DNA of 13,904 bases from Anaerolineae bacterium (GTDB lineage Bacteria; Chloroflexota; Anaerolineae; Aggregatilineales; Phototrophicaceae): contig JADLHH010000072.1 of the NCBI GenBank assembly GCA_020848855.1, positions 1 to 13,904 on the forward strand, read 5' to 3'. The position numbers and the translations under genes are program-made. Shown piece by piece: positions 5,486-12,656 of this stretch (within the stretch, counting starts at the first letter, position 1; each line of letters begins with the position of its first letter). Under the pieces are notes generated by a model. It saw only the letters and a program-made list of their open reading frames with translations, had not been told where the DNA came from and ran no database searches.

Positions 5486-7468
5486 TCATTGCTCGGACTG
5501 CCGGGTCGTCAGCGTCTCGCGGGTAACCACCGAGCCGGGCGGAACCAGGTAGATTTCGGGAACCGTCGCGCCTGCCAGTAGCTTGACCATCGTGTTGATG
5601 GCGGTCTGCGAGAACAACGCGCGACCGACATCCACCGACGCGCGCATGAAATGCCCGCCGCGGATGTAATCGCGCGCCACCGACTCTGCATCCACACTGC
5701 TGATGATGACCGACTCCGGGTCGAAATCGGCTGCTTCCATCGCGGCGATTGCGCCGTAAGCGCCAGCGTCATTAATGCTGAGGATCACGTCGAAGTGGAT
5801 GCCGTCAGCGATCAGGTCGCTCACAGACTGGCGTCCGTTGTCGGTTGTGCCGCCCACATAGCGACCGACAATGCTGACATCCGGCGCGGTTTCAAGCACG
5901 CCGGCTTCCAGACCGTCGGCGCGGGTGACGAGGTATTTCAGGTCGGGATAGTCGAGGATGATCACGTCGGCGTGCCCGCCCCTTTCGTCGCGGATGATCT
6001 CCCCCGCGGCGCGTCCGGCTTCCAGTCCCATCAGGAAGTCGTCCCCGGCGATCAGCACGCCGCCGAATGTCTCCACTTCAGACGACATCAAGACCAGTGG
6101 TATCCCCGCTTGCTGTACCGACCGCAGCGTGTCGCTGAGGATTTCAATATCCAGCGGGCAGACGATCAACCCAACGGCTCCGTCGGTACGTGCCCGCTCG
6201 ATCTGCGAGATTTCGGTCGCCTTGTCGTTATTGCTGTCGTACACTCGCGTGCGCAGGCTGTAGTGGTTGGCGAAGTCGGCGACCTCGCGCGCCTGCGCCG
6301 CGTGAAACTGGCTGCTCTGGTTACAGGCGACAAAGGCAATGAAGCCGGCGTCGCCCATCCGCGCCTGCGCGCGGGCGATCTCGTCGTCAGTGGGCTGGGA
6401 ATCCGCCGCGACTGCCGTCTGATCCTTAAGGACGGTCGGCGGGGTTACCCTCAGTGTGCCGACATCCCGCATCAGCGCCAGGGCGATCAGCAGAATTACC
6501 AGCAGGATGGCGGCGATGCCGATGCCCATGTACATCCGCCGCTGGTTCCGGGCGCGCGCGATAGCGCTGGGGACGGACGGCTTGCTGTCGCTGTGAACCG
6601 CCGGATAGCTGCTGGTGCTCACCCGACGCCCCATCGCCTCGTTGAGGGCGTCCGCCATCGCCTCAGCCGTTTCGAAGCGCTCGTTGGGGTCCTTGTTGAG
6701 CGCCCGCAGCACGACCTGTTCGACGCCCGGCGGTATGGACGGGTTGTGCGTGCTGGGCGGTTCCGGGTCTTTTTCAAGATGCTGGTAAATGACCGATACG
6801 ACGTTGGTGTCCGATGCTTCAAACGGCGGATGCCCGACCAGCAGGTGATACAGGATACAGCCCATACTGTAGATGTCGGAGCGATAGTCAATCGGGTCGC
6901 CACGAAGCTGCTCCGGCGACATGTACGCCGGCGTGCCGACGATGTTGCCGGATTTGGTGATATGCACCGAGTTTTCGACCATCTTCGCCAGCCCGAAGTC
7001 GGTCAGGTAGGCGTTGCCCTCGCTGTCGAACATAATGTTGCTCGGCTTGAGGTCGCGGTGAATCACACCCTTGCTGTGTGCGTAATTCAGCCCGCGCGCC
7101 ACCTGCGTGAAGATGTCGGCGGTGCGTTCCAGTTCCAACGGACCGCTCGCAATCATGTCCGCCAGCGTGCCGCCGCGCAGCATTCGCATGGCGATGTAGG
7201 CGATCTCGTTGTTCACAATTCCGTAATCATAAATCGGCAGAATATGGATGTGTTCCAGCGAGGCAATCGTCTGCGCTTCGAGCGCGAAGCGCGAGCGGAA
7301 CTCGTCACGTTCGCCGACGTTCGGGTCGAGCGAGATGATCTTGAGGGCGACCGAGCGGTTGATCGACGGCTGGTAGGCGCGATACACCGTTGCCATCCCA
7401 CCTTTGCCGATTCGCTCCTGCACGGTGAAAGCATCAACCTGCTTGCCCACCAACTGATCAGTGTACAC
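5486..7468 (-). CDS. Receptor Ser/Thr kinase 3: Hanks kinase - TM - sugar-binding-protein-like sensor
   Basis: 660 residues. The kinase domain (about 12-280) has GKGGMATV (21-28), Lys43, HRDLKPSN with Asp139, DFG Asp157, and an activation segment with Thr171, Ser173 and GTPAY (178-182) matching the PknB pattern. A Ser/Pro-rich juxtamembrane stretch (about 283-301) and basic residues precede one membrane helix (about 312-333). The extracytoplasmic domain (about 355-660) is RbsB-like: GFIAFVAC (375-382), GLIVCP, TRADG, LSINDAGAYGAI, and a PPGSVV tail. Its only sensor cysteines are Cys382 and Cys437. The open frame extends upstream to an ATG at 7558, but AGGAG at 7479-7483, ten bases before a GTG at 7466-7468, and a TATACT box at 7506-7511 mark the GTG as the start. 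It is divergent from the C39/TPR gene, with about 150 bases shared. It is closest in sequence to kinase 2. Confidence 0.9.
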   Translation of the reverse strand: MYTDQLVGKQVDAFTVQERIGKGGMATVYRAYQPSINRSVALKIISLDPNVGERDEFRSRFALEAQTIASLEHIHILPIYDYGIVNNEIAYIAMRMLRGGTLADMIASGPLELERTADIFTQVARGLNYAHSKGVIHRDLKPSNIMFDSEGNAYLTDFGLAKMVENSVHITKSGNIVGTPAYMSPEQLRGDPIDYRSDIYSMGCILYHLLVGHPPFEASDTNVVSVIYQHLEKDPEPPSTHNPSIPPGVEQVVLRALNKDPNERFETAEAMADALNEAMGRRVSTSSYPAVHSDSKPSVPSAIARARNQRRMYMGIGIAAILLVILLIALALMRDVGTLRVTPPTVLKDQTAVAADSQPTDDEIARAQARMGDAGFIAFVACNQSSQFHAAQAREVADFANHYSLRTRVYDSNNDKATEISQIERARTDGAVGLIVCPLDIEILSDTLRSVQQAGIPLVLMSSEVETFGGVLIAGDDFLMGLEAGRAAGEIIRDERGGHADVIILDYPDLKYLVTRADGLEAGVLETAPDVSIVGRYVGGTTDNGRQSVSDLIADGIHFDVILSINDAGAYGAIAAMEAADFDPESVIISSVDAESVARDYIRGGHFMRASVDVGRALFSQTAINTMVKLLAGATVPEIYLVPPGSVVTRETLTTRQSEQ

Positions 7469-7478
7469 CCGAAAGCGT

Positions 7479-7511
7479 CTCCTAAGTTCGACACATACAT
7501 TACAGAGTATA
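7479..7511 (-). promoter_or_regulatory. -10 box and ribosome binding site that decide the start of receptor kinase 3
   Basis: TATACT (7506-7511, minus strand) would give a transcript starting near 7499, and AGGAG (7479-7483) sits ten bases before the GTG at 7468. The longer frame beginning at 7558 would start upstream of this promoter. No good -35 hexamer was found. Confidence 0.5.
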
Positions 7512-7580
7512 ACATTTTGCGAATGGGAAAACGAAAAGGTTCCGTGGGGAAATCGCACAGGAATCCCAGGCGGTTTGAAT

Positions 7581-7586
7581 TATAAT
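7581..7586 (+). promoter_or_regulatory. -10 box of the C39/TPR gene
   Basis: A perfect TATAAT lies 33 bases before the ATG at 7620, with GAAGGAAA in front of that ATG as the ribosome binding site. The hexamer 17 bases upstream (CAGGAA) is a poor -35, so the assignment rests on the -10 box and its position. Confidence 0.4.
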
Positions 7587-7619
7587 CAAGCGCGTGAATT
7601 GGGTGAAGGAAACAAACGT

Positions 7620-8660
7620 ATGTTCAAGAGTTTCGCAGCAGGACTGCTGACGCTGCTTTCCGCCGCGATGATGGCGGGCGGTGCGCTGGCGCAGAGCGCC
7701 GTACCCGCTTCGTGGCATCTGAACGGCATTACGCACATCTACCAGGGTTGGAATAACTGCGGACCCGCGACGCTGACGATGGGCTTAACCTACTATGGTT
7801 ACGACGCCGATCAGTACCCGGCGGCGCAGTGGCTGAAGCCGAATGCTGAAGACAAGAATGTCAGCCCCTGGCAAATGCTGGAATACGTCAACACGCAGGT
7901 CGGTGGAACGGTCTACGCGCTGGAGCGTCAGGGCGGCACGCTTGACCGGCTCAAGCAACTGATCGCCAGCAATTTTCCCGTCCTCATCGAAGAAGGTTAC
8001 GACCCGCCGGGTGAGAATCTCGGCTGGATGGGGCATTACCTGTTGATCTCCGGTTACGATGATGCGGCGCAGCAGTTCACGACGCAGGACAGCTACAAGG
8101 GACCGAATATGGTCTACAGCTACGATCACATCACCGAATACTGGAAGCATTTCAACCATCTGTACATTGTGCTGTACGACAAAAGCCGGGAAGGGGAGCT
8201 GATGACGCTCCTCGGCAGCGACGCCGACCCGAATCAGAACAACTACAACGCGCTGGTGCAGGCGACTCAGGACGCGCAGGCGAACGCGCAGGATGCCTTC
8301 GCCTGGTTCAACGTCGGCACGAACTACGTCGCGCTGGGCGACTTCGAGAAGGCAGCCGCCGCCTACGATATCGCCCGCAATCTCGGCTTGCCCTGGCGCA
8401 TGATGTGGTATCAGTTCGGGCCGTTTGAAGCCTACTATCGCATGGGGCGCTTCGACGACATGCTGGCGCTTGCGGACGCCAACCTGAACGACGGCGGCGG
8501 GCAGTACGTCGAGGAAACGTTCTATTACGGCGGGCTGGCGCGCGAAGGCTTGGGGCAGAACGACCGCGCGATCAACAATTTCAACGGCGCGATCAGCTTT
8601 AACCCCAACTTCACCCCGGCGCGCGCTGCTCGCGATGCCCTGCTCGCCAAGTCCGGCTAA
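7620..8660 (+). CDS. Secreted C39-like cysteine peptidase domain protein with C-terminal TPR repeats
   Basis: 346 residues. Residues 1-25 form a signal peptide with a cleavage-like ALA-QS site. Residues about 38-175 match the C39-like peptidase fold: WNNCGPAT with candidate nucleophile Cys47, GHYLLISGYDD with His139, and TQDSY with Asp157 as the likely third member. Such domains occur in bacteriocin-processing enzymes and in many secreted proteins of unknown substrate. Residues about 225-345 read as two or three TPR units (AFAWFNVGTNYVALGDFEKA, then GRFDDML, then GLGQNDRAINNF), which usually bind protein partners. The frame is open upstream to 7461, but the signal peptide and GAAGGAAA place the start at 7620. 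A terminator at 8710-8746 follows. It is divergently arranged with receptor kinase 3, so the two may be co-regulated. The substrate is unknown; no double-glycine leader precursor or ABC exporter is visible nearby. Confidence 0.82.
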   Translation: MFKSFAAGLLTLLSAAMMAGGALAQSAVPASWHLNGITHIYQGWNNCGPATLTMGLTYYGYDADQYPAAQWLKPNAEDKNVSPWQMLEYVNTQVGGTVYALERQGGTLDRLKQLIASNFPVLIEEGYDPPGENLGWMGHYLLISGYDDAAQQFTTQDSYKGPNMVYSYDHITEYWKHFNHLYIVLYDKSREGELMTLLGSDADPNQNNYNALVQATQDAQANAQDAFAWFNVGTNYVALGDFEKAAAAYDIARNLGLPWRMMWYQFGPFEAYYRMGRFDDMLALADANLNDGGGQYVEETFYYGGLAREGLGQNDRAINNFNGAISFNPNFTPARAARDALLAKSG

Positions 8661-8676
8661 ACGCGCGAAAATGTAG

Positions 8677-8696
8677 GGGCGAGGCACGCCTCGCCC
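8677..8696. repeat. REP-like GC-rich palindrome
   Basis: The arms GGGCGAGGC (8677-8685) and GCCTCGCCC (8688-8696) are perfectly complementary around two bases and are preceded by TGTAG. Short palindromes of this style are dispersed through intergenic regions in many Chloroflexota and cyanobacterial genomes. It lies 16 bases after the stop of the C39/TPR gene, where it could protect the mRNA 3' end. Confidence 0.5.
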
Positions 8697-8709
8697 GGAG
8701 CATATTCAC

Positions 8710-8746
8710 CCGCCGCCGATCATCAATTGGATCGGCGGCGGTTTTT
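8710..8746 (+). terminator. Rho-independent terminator of the C39/TPR gene
   Basis: A perfect 12-base-pair stem, CCGCCGCCGATC (8710-8721) with GATCGGCGGCGG (8730-8741), encloses an 8-base loop and is followed at once by five T residues. There is no T-run on the other strand, so it acts on rightward transcripts. It isolates the C39/TPR gene from the following SH3 gene. Confidence 0.88.
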
Positions 8747-8849
8747 GTATATGCTATGACATAGGGGGATGTCTTTCACCTGCCATCATCAAATCGTCGT
8801 CGGGATCCTCGCTCTGGTCTTCGCAGATCGGGCGAGTGAAAGGCAGTCA

Positions 8850-10004
8850 ATGACGCGGCTCTGGCTGTTGATCATCGTAATAGGCTGCTTCGCCGGGGTT
8901 CCCGTCGCTGCCGAAGCGGGCGATTGCGCGCCGGCGGCGCTCTCGGCAGCATTCACGCAGGCATTCAACGACGCGGTCACGATTGCGGATCGGGCGCTGC
9001 CGTATGCCCGGTCGCCGCTGTCGCTGCCCGAAAATGGCTACGTGGTCGATGATGGCTGGCGGCTGTGGATAGGGATGAATTCCGGGAGCCTGCTGCCGTC
9101 CGCCGCCGCCGGAAACGCGCCCCAGTTCTGGATTTTTCACGTTGTTACCGGGACGCTGACCGGGGATGCGCCGCCGCCGACCATCCATTTCCCCCAAGCG
9201 GGGCTGCTCGCCACCGTTGCGACCACCGAGTCTCGCGGCGCGCGTTTGCGCGGCGGACCCGATACGCAGTACCCGCAGGTGGGCACGGCGCCGCGCGAAA
9301 CGACTCTGGCAGTTACCGCCGCCGTCCGGCTGGGGGATTACGACTGGCTGAGCGTCGGCGCGGGCAACGATTGGATTCGCAGCGATCTGGTTCACGTGAA
9401 TCTGCCGGACGCGCTGACAGCGCAGCGGCTGGCGGTCGACTGGGACGTGACGCTGCCGCCGTATGTTGATGCCGAGCGCCATGAGCGCTGTCCGCTGCCG
9501 GGCGCGCTCATGATCCAGACGCTGCCCGGCAGGGTCGTCGCCTACGATTTCAACGGATTCACGCTGCTGCAAAGCGGTACGACCATCATCACCTACGACA
9601 ATTTTCGCGCCGTCGAAGACCCCGGCGCGATACCCACCCGCTTCTTCTTCACCAACGTGCAGGGATCGCTGGAAACCGTCGTGCCGGGCAAGCCGATCCG
9701 CGTGGTCGATCCCGGCTTCACGTTCGCCGTCGATTTCGACGCCGACGGCACACGCCGTTACGTCTCCGGCTTCACCCAGGACGAGCAGGAACTCGGCGCT
9801 GCTGCCTGGGTTTTCGCCTGTAACGCCGCTAACCTCTACGATCAGGCGGTTGCCGACGCGACCGGCGCGCCGCTGCTGTGGTATTCGCCTTCCTGCGGGG
9901 CTGCCAGCACGTTCGGCAGCCTGCACGCCGGCTGGAGCGAGGCAGTGGCGATGCTGCAAGCCGGGGAAGCCTTCCTCAAGGAACAGTACCTCAGCGCCGA
10001 CTGA
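8850..10004 (+). CDS. Secreted protein with bacterial SH3 domain, family otherwise unrecognised
   Basis: 384 residues. The hydrophobic stretch LWLLIIVIGCFAGVPVAA within residues 1-23 is a signal peptide. Residues about 120-183 match the bacterial SH3 (SH3_3) pattern: RGARLRGGPDTQYPQVGTAP, then DYDWLSVG and DWIRSDLV. Such domains commonly bind cell-wall or other envelope components. The rest is not recognised: there is a helical part near 26-55 and a beta-rich part near 200-330 with YDFNGFTLLQSGTTIITYDN. Cysteines at 26, in ERC, in FACN and in SCG could form disulfides. AAAGG seven bases before the ATG at 8850 and the signal peptide set the start; the frame is open upstream to 8769. No clear promoter was seen between the terminator and this gene. 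It converges on the esterase gene with a 5-base gap. Confidence 0.75.
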   Translation: MTRLWLLIIVIGCFAGVPVAAEAGDCAPAALSAAFTQAFNDAVTIADRALPYARSPLSLPENGYVVDDGWRLWIGMNSGSLLPSAAAGNAPQFWIFHVVTGTLTGDAPPPTIHFPQAGLLATVATTESRGARLRGGPDTQYPQVGTAPRETTLAVTAAVRLGDYDWLSVGAGNDWIRSDLVHVNLPDALTAQRLAVDWDVTLPPYVDAERHERCPLPGALMIQTLPGRVVAYDFNGFTLLQSGTTIITYDNFRAVEDPGAIPTRFFFTNVQGSLETVVPGKPIRVVDPGFTFAVDFDADGTRRYVSGFTQDEQELGAAAWVFACNAANLYDQAVADATGAPLLWYSPSCGAASTFGSLHAGWSEAVAMLQAGEAFLKEQYLSAD

Positions 10005-10009
10005 CAGCG

Positions 10010-11011
10010 CTAGTCTTCCGGCTGGTTTGTATTGACGTGGCTGCTGAAGAACGCCCAGATCAGCTCGGTCGCGTCGATGTCCTGCGTCGTCAGCCCCAGA
10101 TTGAAATTGACGCTGATCGGGTGTCCAGGCCAGGTATGCCCGCCGAAGTACACGCCGTAGAGCATCACGTCGGCGGCGCAGCCGTTCATCTGCTGGCGCA
10201 TGACGACTGTGTAATCGTCTGGCGCGGAGTCCGGCAGGACTTCGATGGCGAAATCTTCGGCGCAGGCATTATGGTCGCGCCAGAAGCCAATCGTCTGCGC
10301 GGCGGACAGGTACGCGTTGGGGATGCCCGTCCAGGGGATGACGGGGTCGTCGGTGCCCTGGACGACCAGCACCGGGATCGGCAGCGTGCTGTCGCAGTTT
10401 TCGAGCAGGTACAAGGGCATGGTCGAGGCGACCGAGGCGACCGCCGCAAACCGGCGCGGCAGTTCGCAGCCGGCGCGGTACGACATCATCCCGCCCATCG
10501 AATAGCCGGTGGCATACACCCGCAGCGGGTCGATATTCAGGCTCCGCTCCATGAAGACGATGATGTTGTCGAGGAAGCGCACGTCATCCACCACGCTGAT
10601 GCGCGGATTGCCCGGTCGGTTGTCGTTCCAGGCGTTGTTGATGCCGTCCGGGTAGACCACGACGAAGTTCTCGCGGTCTGCCAGCGCGTCGAAGCCGGTG
10701 AGCGACTCGGTGCTCGCGCCGTCGCCGCCCGCGCCGTGCATGACGATCACCAGCGGCGTGGGGTCGCCGTTGTAGCGTTCCGGGATGTAGACCTGGTAGA
10801 CCCGTTCCAGGTCGCCGACCGGCTGGCGGACGGTGTAGCTGCCGGGTCCCTCGAACGACGACTGCGCCTCCGCCGTCGCTTCGGGCGTGATTTCGGCGGA
10901 TACCCCGGCTGTCGCTTCCGGCGTGGGTTCGGGGGTTTCGTCCTGAGCGGCGGCGCTTGCGCTCGCTACCAGCAGCCCGATCAAGGCGACAAAGAACCGT
11001 TTTTTCAACAT
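10010..11011 (-). CDS. Secreted CE1/LpqC-type esterase (polyhydroxybutyrate depolymerase- or feruloyl esterase-like)
   Basis: 333 residues. A signal peptide (1-22, VASASAAAQ) is followed by a low-complexity Thr-Pro-Glu-Ala linker (about 26-50). The alpha/beta-hydrolase domain (about 57-333) has the oxyanion-side LVIVMHGAGGDG (87-98), the nucleophile elbow GYSMGG with Ser171, VVQGTDDPVIPW with probable acid Asp222, and GGHTWPG with His292. This arrangement matches the Esterase_PHB/CE1 family, which hydrolyses ester bonds in polyhydroxyalkanoates, acetylated xylan or feruloylated polysaccharides. Given the sugar-uptake context, a polysaccharide-linked ester is a reasonable guess. The start at 11011 is set by the signal peptide and by GAAAGG just upstream; the frame itself is open to 11197. 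It lies 140 bases downstream of the histidine kinase gene on the same strand, with a 15-base palindrome in between. Confidence 0.85.
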   Translation of the reverse strand: MLKKRFFVALIGLLVASASAAAQDETPEPTPEATAGVSAEITPEATAEAQSSFEGPGSYTVRQPVGDLERVYQVYIPERYNGDPTPLVIVMHGAGGDGASTESLTGFDALADRENFVVVYPDGINNAWNDNRPGNPRISVVDDVRFLDNIIVFMERSLNIDPLRVYATGYSMGGMMSYRAGCELPRRFAAVASVASTMPLYLLENCDSTLPIPVLVVQGTDDPVIPWTGIPNAYLSAAQTIGFWRDHNACAEDFAIEVLPDSAPDDYTVVMRQQMNGCAADVMLYGVYFGGHTWPGHPISVNFNLGLTTQDIDATELIWAFFSSHVNTNQPED

Positions 11012-11023
11012 GAGCAGCCCTTT

Positions 11024-11038
11024 CAAGCAGTCTGCTTG
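11024..11038. promoter_or_regulatory. 15-base perfect palindrome at the esterase ribosome binding site
   Basis: CAAGCAGTCTGCTTG has 7-base arms around a single central base and sits 13 bases before the ATG, touching the ribosome binding site. It could be a repressor site or, as RNA, only a poor hairpin because the loop is one base. No -10 box could be assigned with confidence. Confidence 0.35.
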
Positions 11039-11109
11039 CATTACTGCGAAAGCGCGCGCGGCGTTCATTTTTCGGAGTGGTGCATATGTAACCGCAGGGT
11101 TGCCAGACT

Positions 11110-11136
11110 CTCTGTGTCCTCTGCGGTCTCTGTGAT
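11110..11136. repeat. Three imperfect 9-base units of a dispersed intergenic repeat
   Basis: CTCTGTGTC, CTCTGCGGT and CTCTGTGAT follow one another without gaps. Read on the minus strand they give the ACAGAG/GCAGAG pattern that recurs between genes in many unrelated bacterial genomes. It separates the histidine kinase stop from the esterase start. Confidence 0.55.
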
Positions 11137-11151
11137 TGATATTTGGAAGTC

Positions 11152-12642
11152 CTACCGCCGGCGCATGATGGTCGTCAGGTCGGGCGAGGGCAGCCACACG
11201 GTGAAGGTCGAGCCGCGATTTTCGCCCGCGCTCGACGCCGCGATCGTGCCGCCGTGCGCCTGCACGATCTCCTGCACAATCGCCAGCCCCAAGCCGGTTC
11301 CGCGCTGCGGTCCGCGCGCTTTGTCCACCTGATAGAAGCGCTCGAAGATGCGCGGCAGCTCCGACGGCGCGATACCCTGCCCGGTATCTTCGACCACCAG
11401 CTCGACCCCGTTGCGCCGCACCTGCGTGCGAACGGTCACTTTGCCACCCGGCGGCGTGTACTTGATCGCGTTGCTGATTAAATTGGTGACGACCTGCACC
11501 AGCCGGTCACCGTCCCCGGCGATCTCCGGCATCGACGGCGCGGTTACGTCCAGCTCGATGTTTTTCTCCTGCGCCATCATGGCGAGCCGCTGCGCCACTG
11601 CTGCTGTGATCTGACCGAGGTCGATGGCGGCGGTCTGCATCGAAAGCCGCCCGGCTTGCAGGCGGGCGAGGTCGGTCAGTTCGACCACCATCCGGTTCAG
11701 CCGCTCGGATTCTTCGCGGATGATCTTCGCCGCCTGCTGCGGGCTGCCGATGCCGTCGATGATCGCCTGCGAGTAACCCTGAATCGACGTGAGCGGCGTC
11801 TTGAGGTCGTGCGAGACGTTGGCGAGGAAATCCTGCTGGGCGCGCTGCTCGGCGCGGACTTTGTCGCTCATGCTGTTGAACGCCTGCGCGACGGCGCGGA
11901 TTTCTTTCGGTCCGCTCAGCGGGACCGACTGGTTGTAATGCCCTTCGGCGACTTCGGCGGCGGCTTTGGACACCGTTTGCAGCGGCTGGGCGATGCTCCG
12001 GGCGATCAACACCGCCAGCAGCACGGCGAACGCCAAGCCGATCACCGCTGCCTGCAGCAGCACCGGGAATAATTCGGCGCCGAACTGCGAGAGCGCGTCC
12101 TGCAGCGACTGCGTTGGGCGCGGGTCGGCGAACAGCAGGGCGTAAGTGTTCTGGCGCTGGCGCAGGCTGGCGATGCCGACGAACAACCACTGCGCGCCCG
12201 ATGGGTCGGCGAACGAGCCGCGCAGCGCGTCGATACTGGTGTAAATATTGCGCGTGACCGCCGCCGGGATGATGTAGCGCTCCATCTGCCCGCCGAGCGT
12301 GTCATTTTGCTGGAAGATGCCATCGCTGTCGTACAGCACGGTCTGGTCGTCGGTATCGACCAGCAAAATGCGCACCTGCCGTTCTGTTGCGACCTGCGAA
12401 AGCGCGGTGGTCAGGTTGTTCAGGTCGGCGCGGGTTGGGAAGATCAGGTTGAAGCCGGTCGTGTCGAGCAGGTCGCGGATATTCAGGTTGACGGCGAGCG
12501 TCGCCAACTGCTGGTAGGTCTGCTCCGGCGGCGCGGCGCGCGTATTCAGGATCAGCACCAGCGCCCCGCCGATCAGCGTAAGGGTGATCGCCAGCAGGAG
12601 CAGGTAGGAAACGAACAACCGGGAGCGCAGACCACGCAGCAT
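11152..12642 (-). CDS. Sensor histidine kinase (HAMP-HisKA-HATPase)
   Basis: 496 residues. TM1 is at about 10-32 and TM2 at about 192-216, enclosing an extracytoplasmic sensor of roughly 155 residues with no recognisable motif. A HAMP domain (about 214-265) follows. The HisKA helix contains FLANVSHDLKTPLTSIQGY with phospho-acceptor His278. The catalytic domain (about 383-490) has the N box NLISNAIKYTP, DTGQGI, the F box IFERFYQ and GTGLGLAI. All residues needed for autophosphorylation and phosphotransfer are present. The start at 12642 is set by the first hydrophobic segment; the longer frame to 12732 would translate the 7-base repeats as SVLSPQPSVLSG, so it is rejected. The ribosome binding site is weak. 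The response regulator gene lies 177 bases upstream on the same strand and is almost certainly its partner. Confidence 0.93.
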   Translation of the reverse strand: MLRGLRSRLFVSYLLLLAITLTLIGGALVLILNTRAAPPEQTYQQLATLAVNLNIRDLLDTTGFNLIFPTRADLNNLTTALSQVATERQVRILLVDTDDQTVLYDSDGIFQQNDTLGGQMERYIIPAAVTRNIYTSIDALRGSFADPSGAQWLFVGIASLRQRQNTYALLFADPRPTQSLQDALSQFGAELFPVLLQAAVIGLAFAVLLAVLIARSIAQPLQTVSKAAAEVAEGHYNQSVPLSGPKEIRAVAQAFNSMSDKVRAEQRAQQDFLANVSHDLKTPLTSIQGYSQAIIDGIGSPQQAAKIIREESERLNRMVVELTDLARLQAGRLSMQTAAIDLGQITAAVAQRLAMMAQEKNIELDVTAPSMPEIAGDGDRLVQVVTNLISNAIKYTPPGGKVTVRTQVRRNGVELVVEDTGQGIAPSELPRIFERFYQVDKARGPQRGTGLGLAIVQEIVQAHGGTIAASSAGENRGSTFTVWLPSPDLTTIMRRR

Positions 12643-12656
12643 TATCGAACCTGAAA

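Noticed and set aside
7453..7462. Perfect palindrome ACTGATCAGT in codons 3-6 of receptor kinase 3
   Set aside because: It is only ten bases, lies inside the coding sequence, and is likely chance.
5651..7585. A 644-codon open frame on the plus strand opposite receptor kinase 3
   Set aside because: It is antisense to a gene with full kinase and binding-protein motifs; its translation has no recognisable domain, and long antisense frames are common in G+C-rich codon usage.
8847..9959. Long minus-strand frame opposite the SH3 protein gene
   Set aside because: The translation is Arg- and Gly-rich without domains, while the plus strand has a signal peptide, an SH3 motif and a ribosome binding site.
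10005..10009. Shared bidirectional terminator between the convergent SH3 and esterase genes
   Set aside because: The gap is 5 bases, and only weak short complementary stretches are present around it, with no T-runs.
9878..11332. 484-codon plus-strand frame across the esterase and the end of the histidine kinase
   Set aside because: It crosses two well-supported opposite-strand genes, lacks recognisable motifs, and runs through the dispersed repeat.
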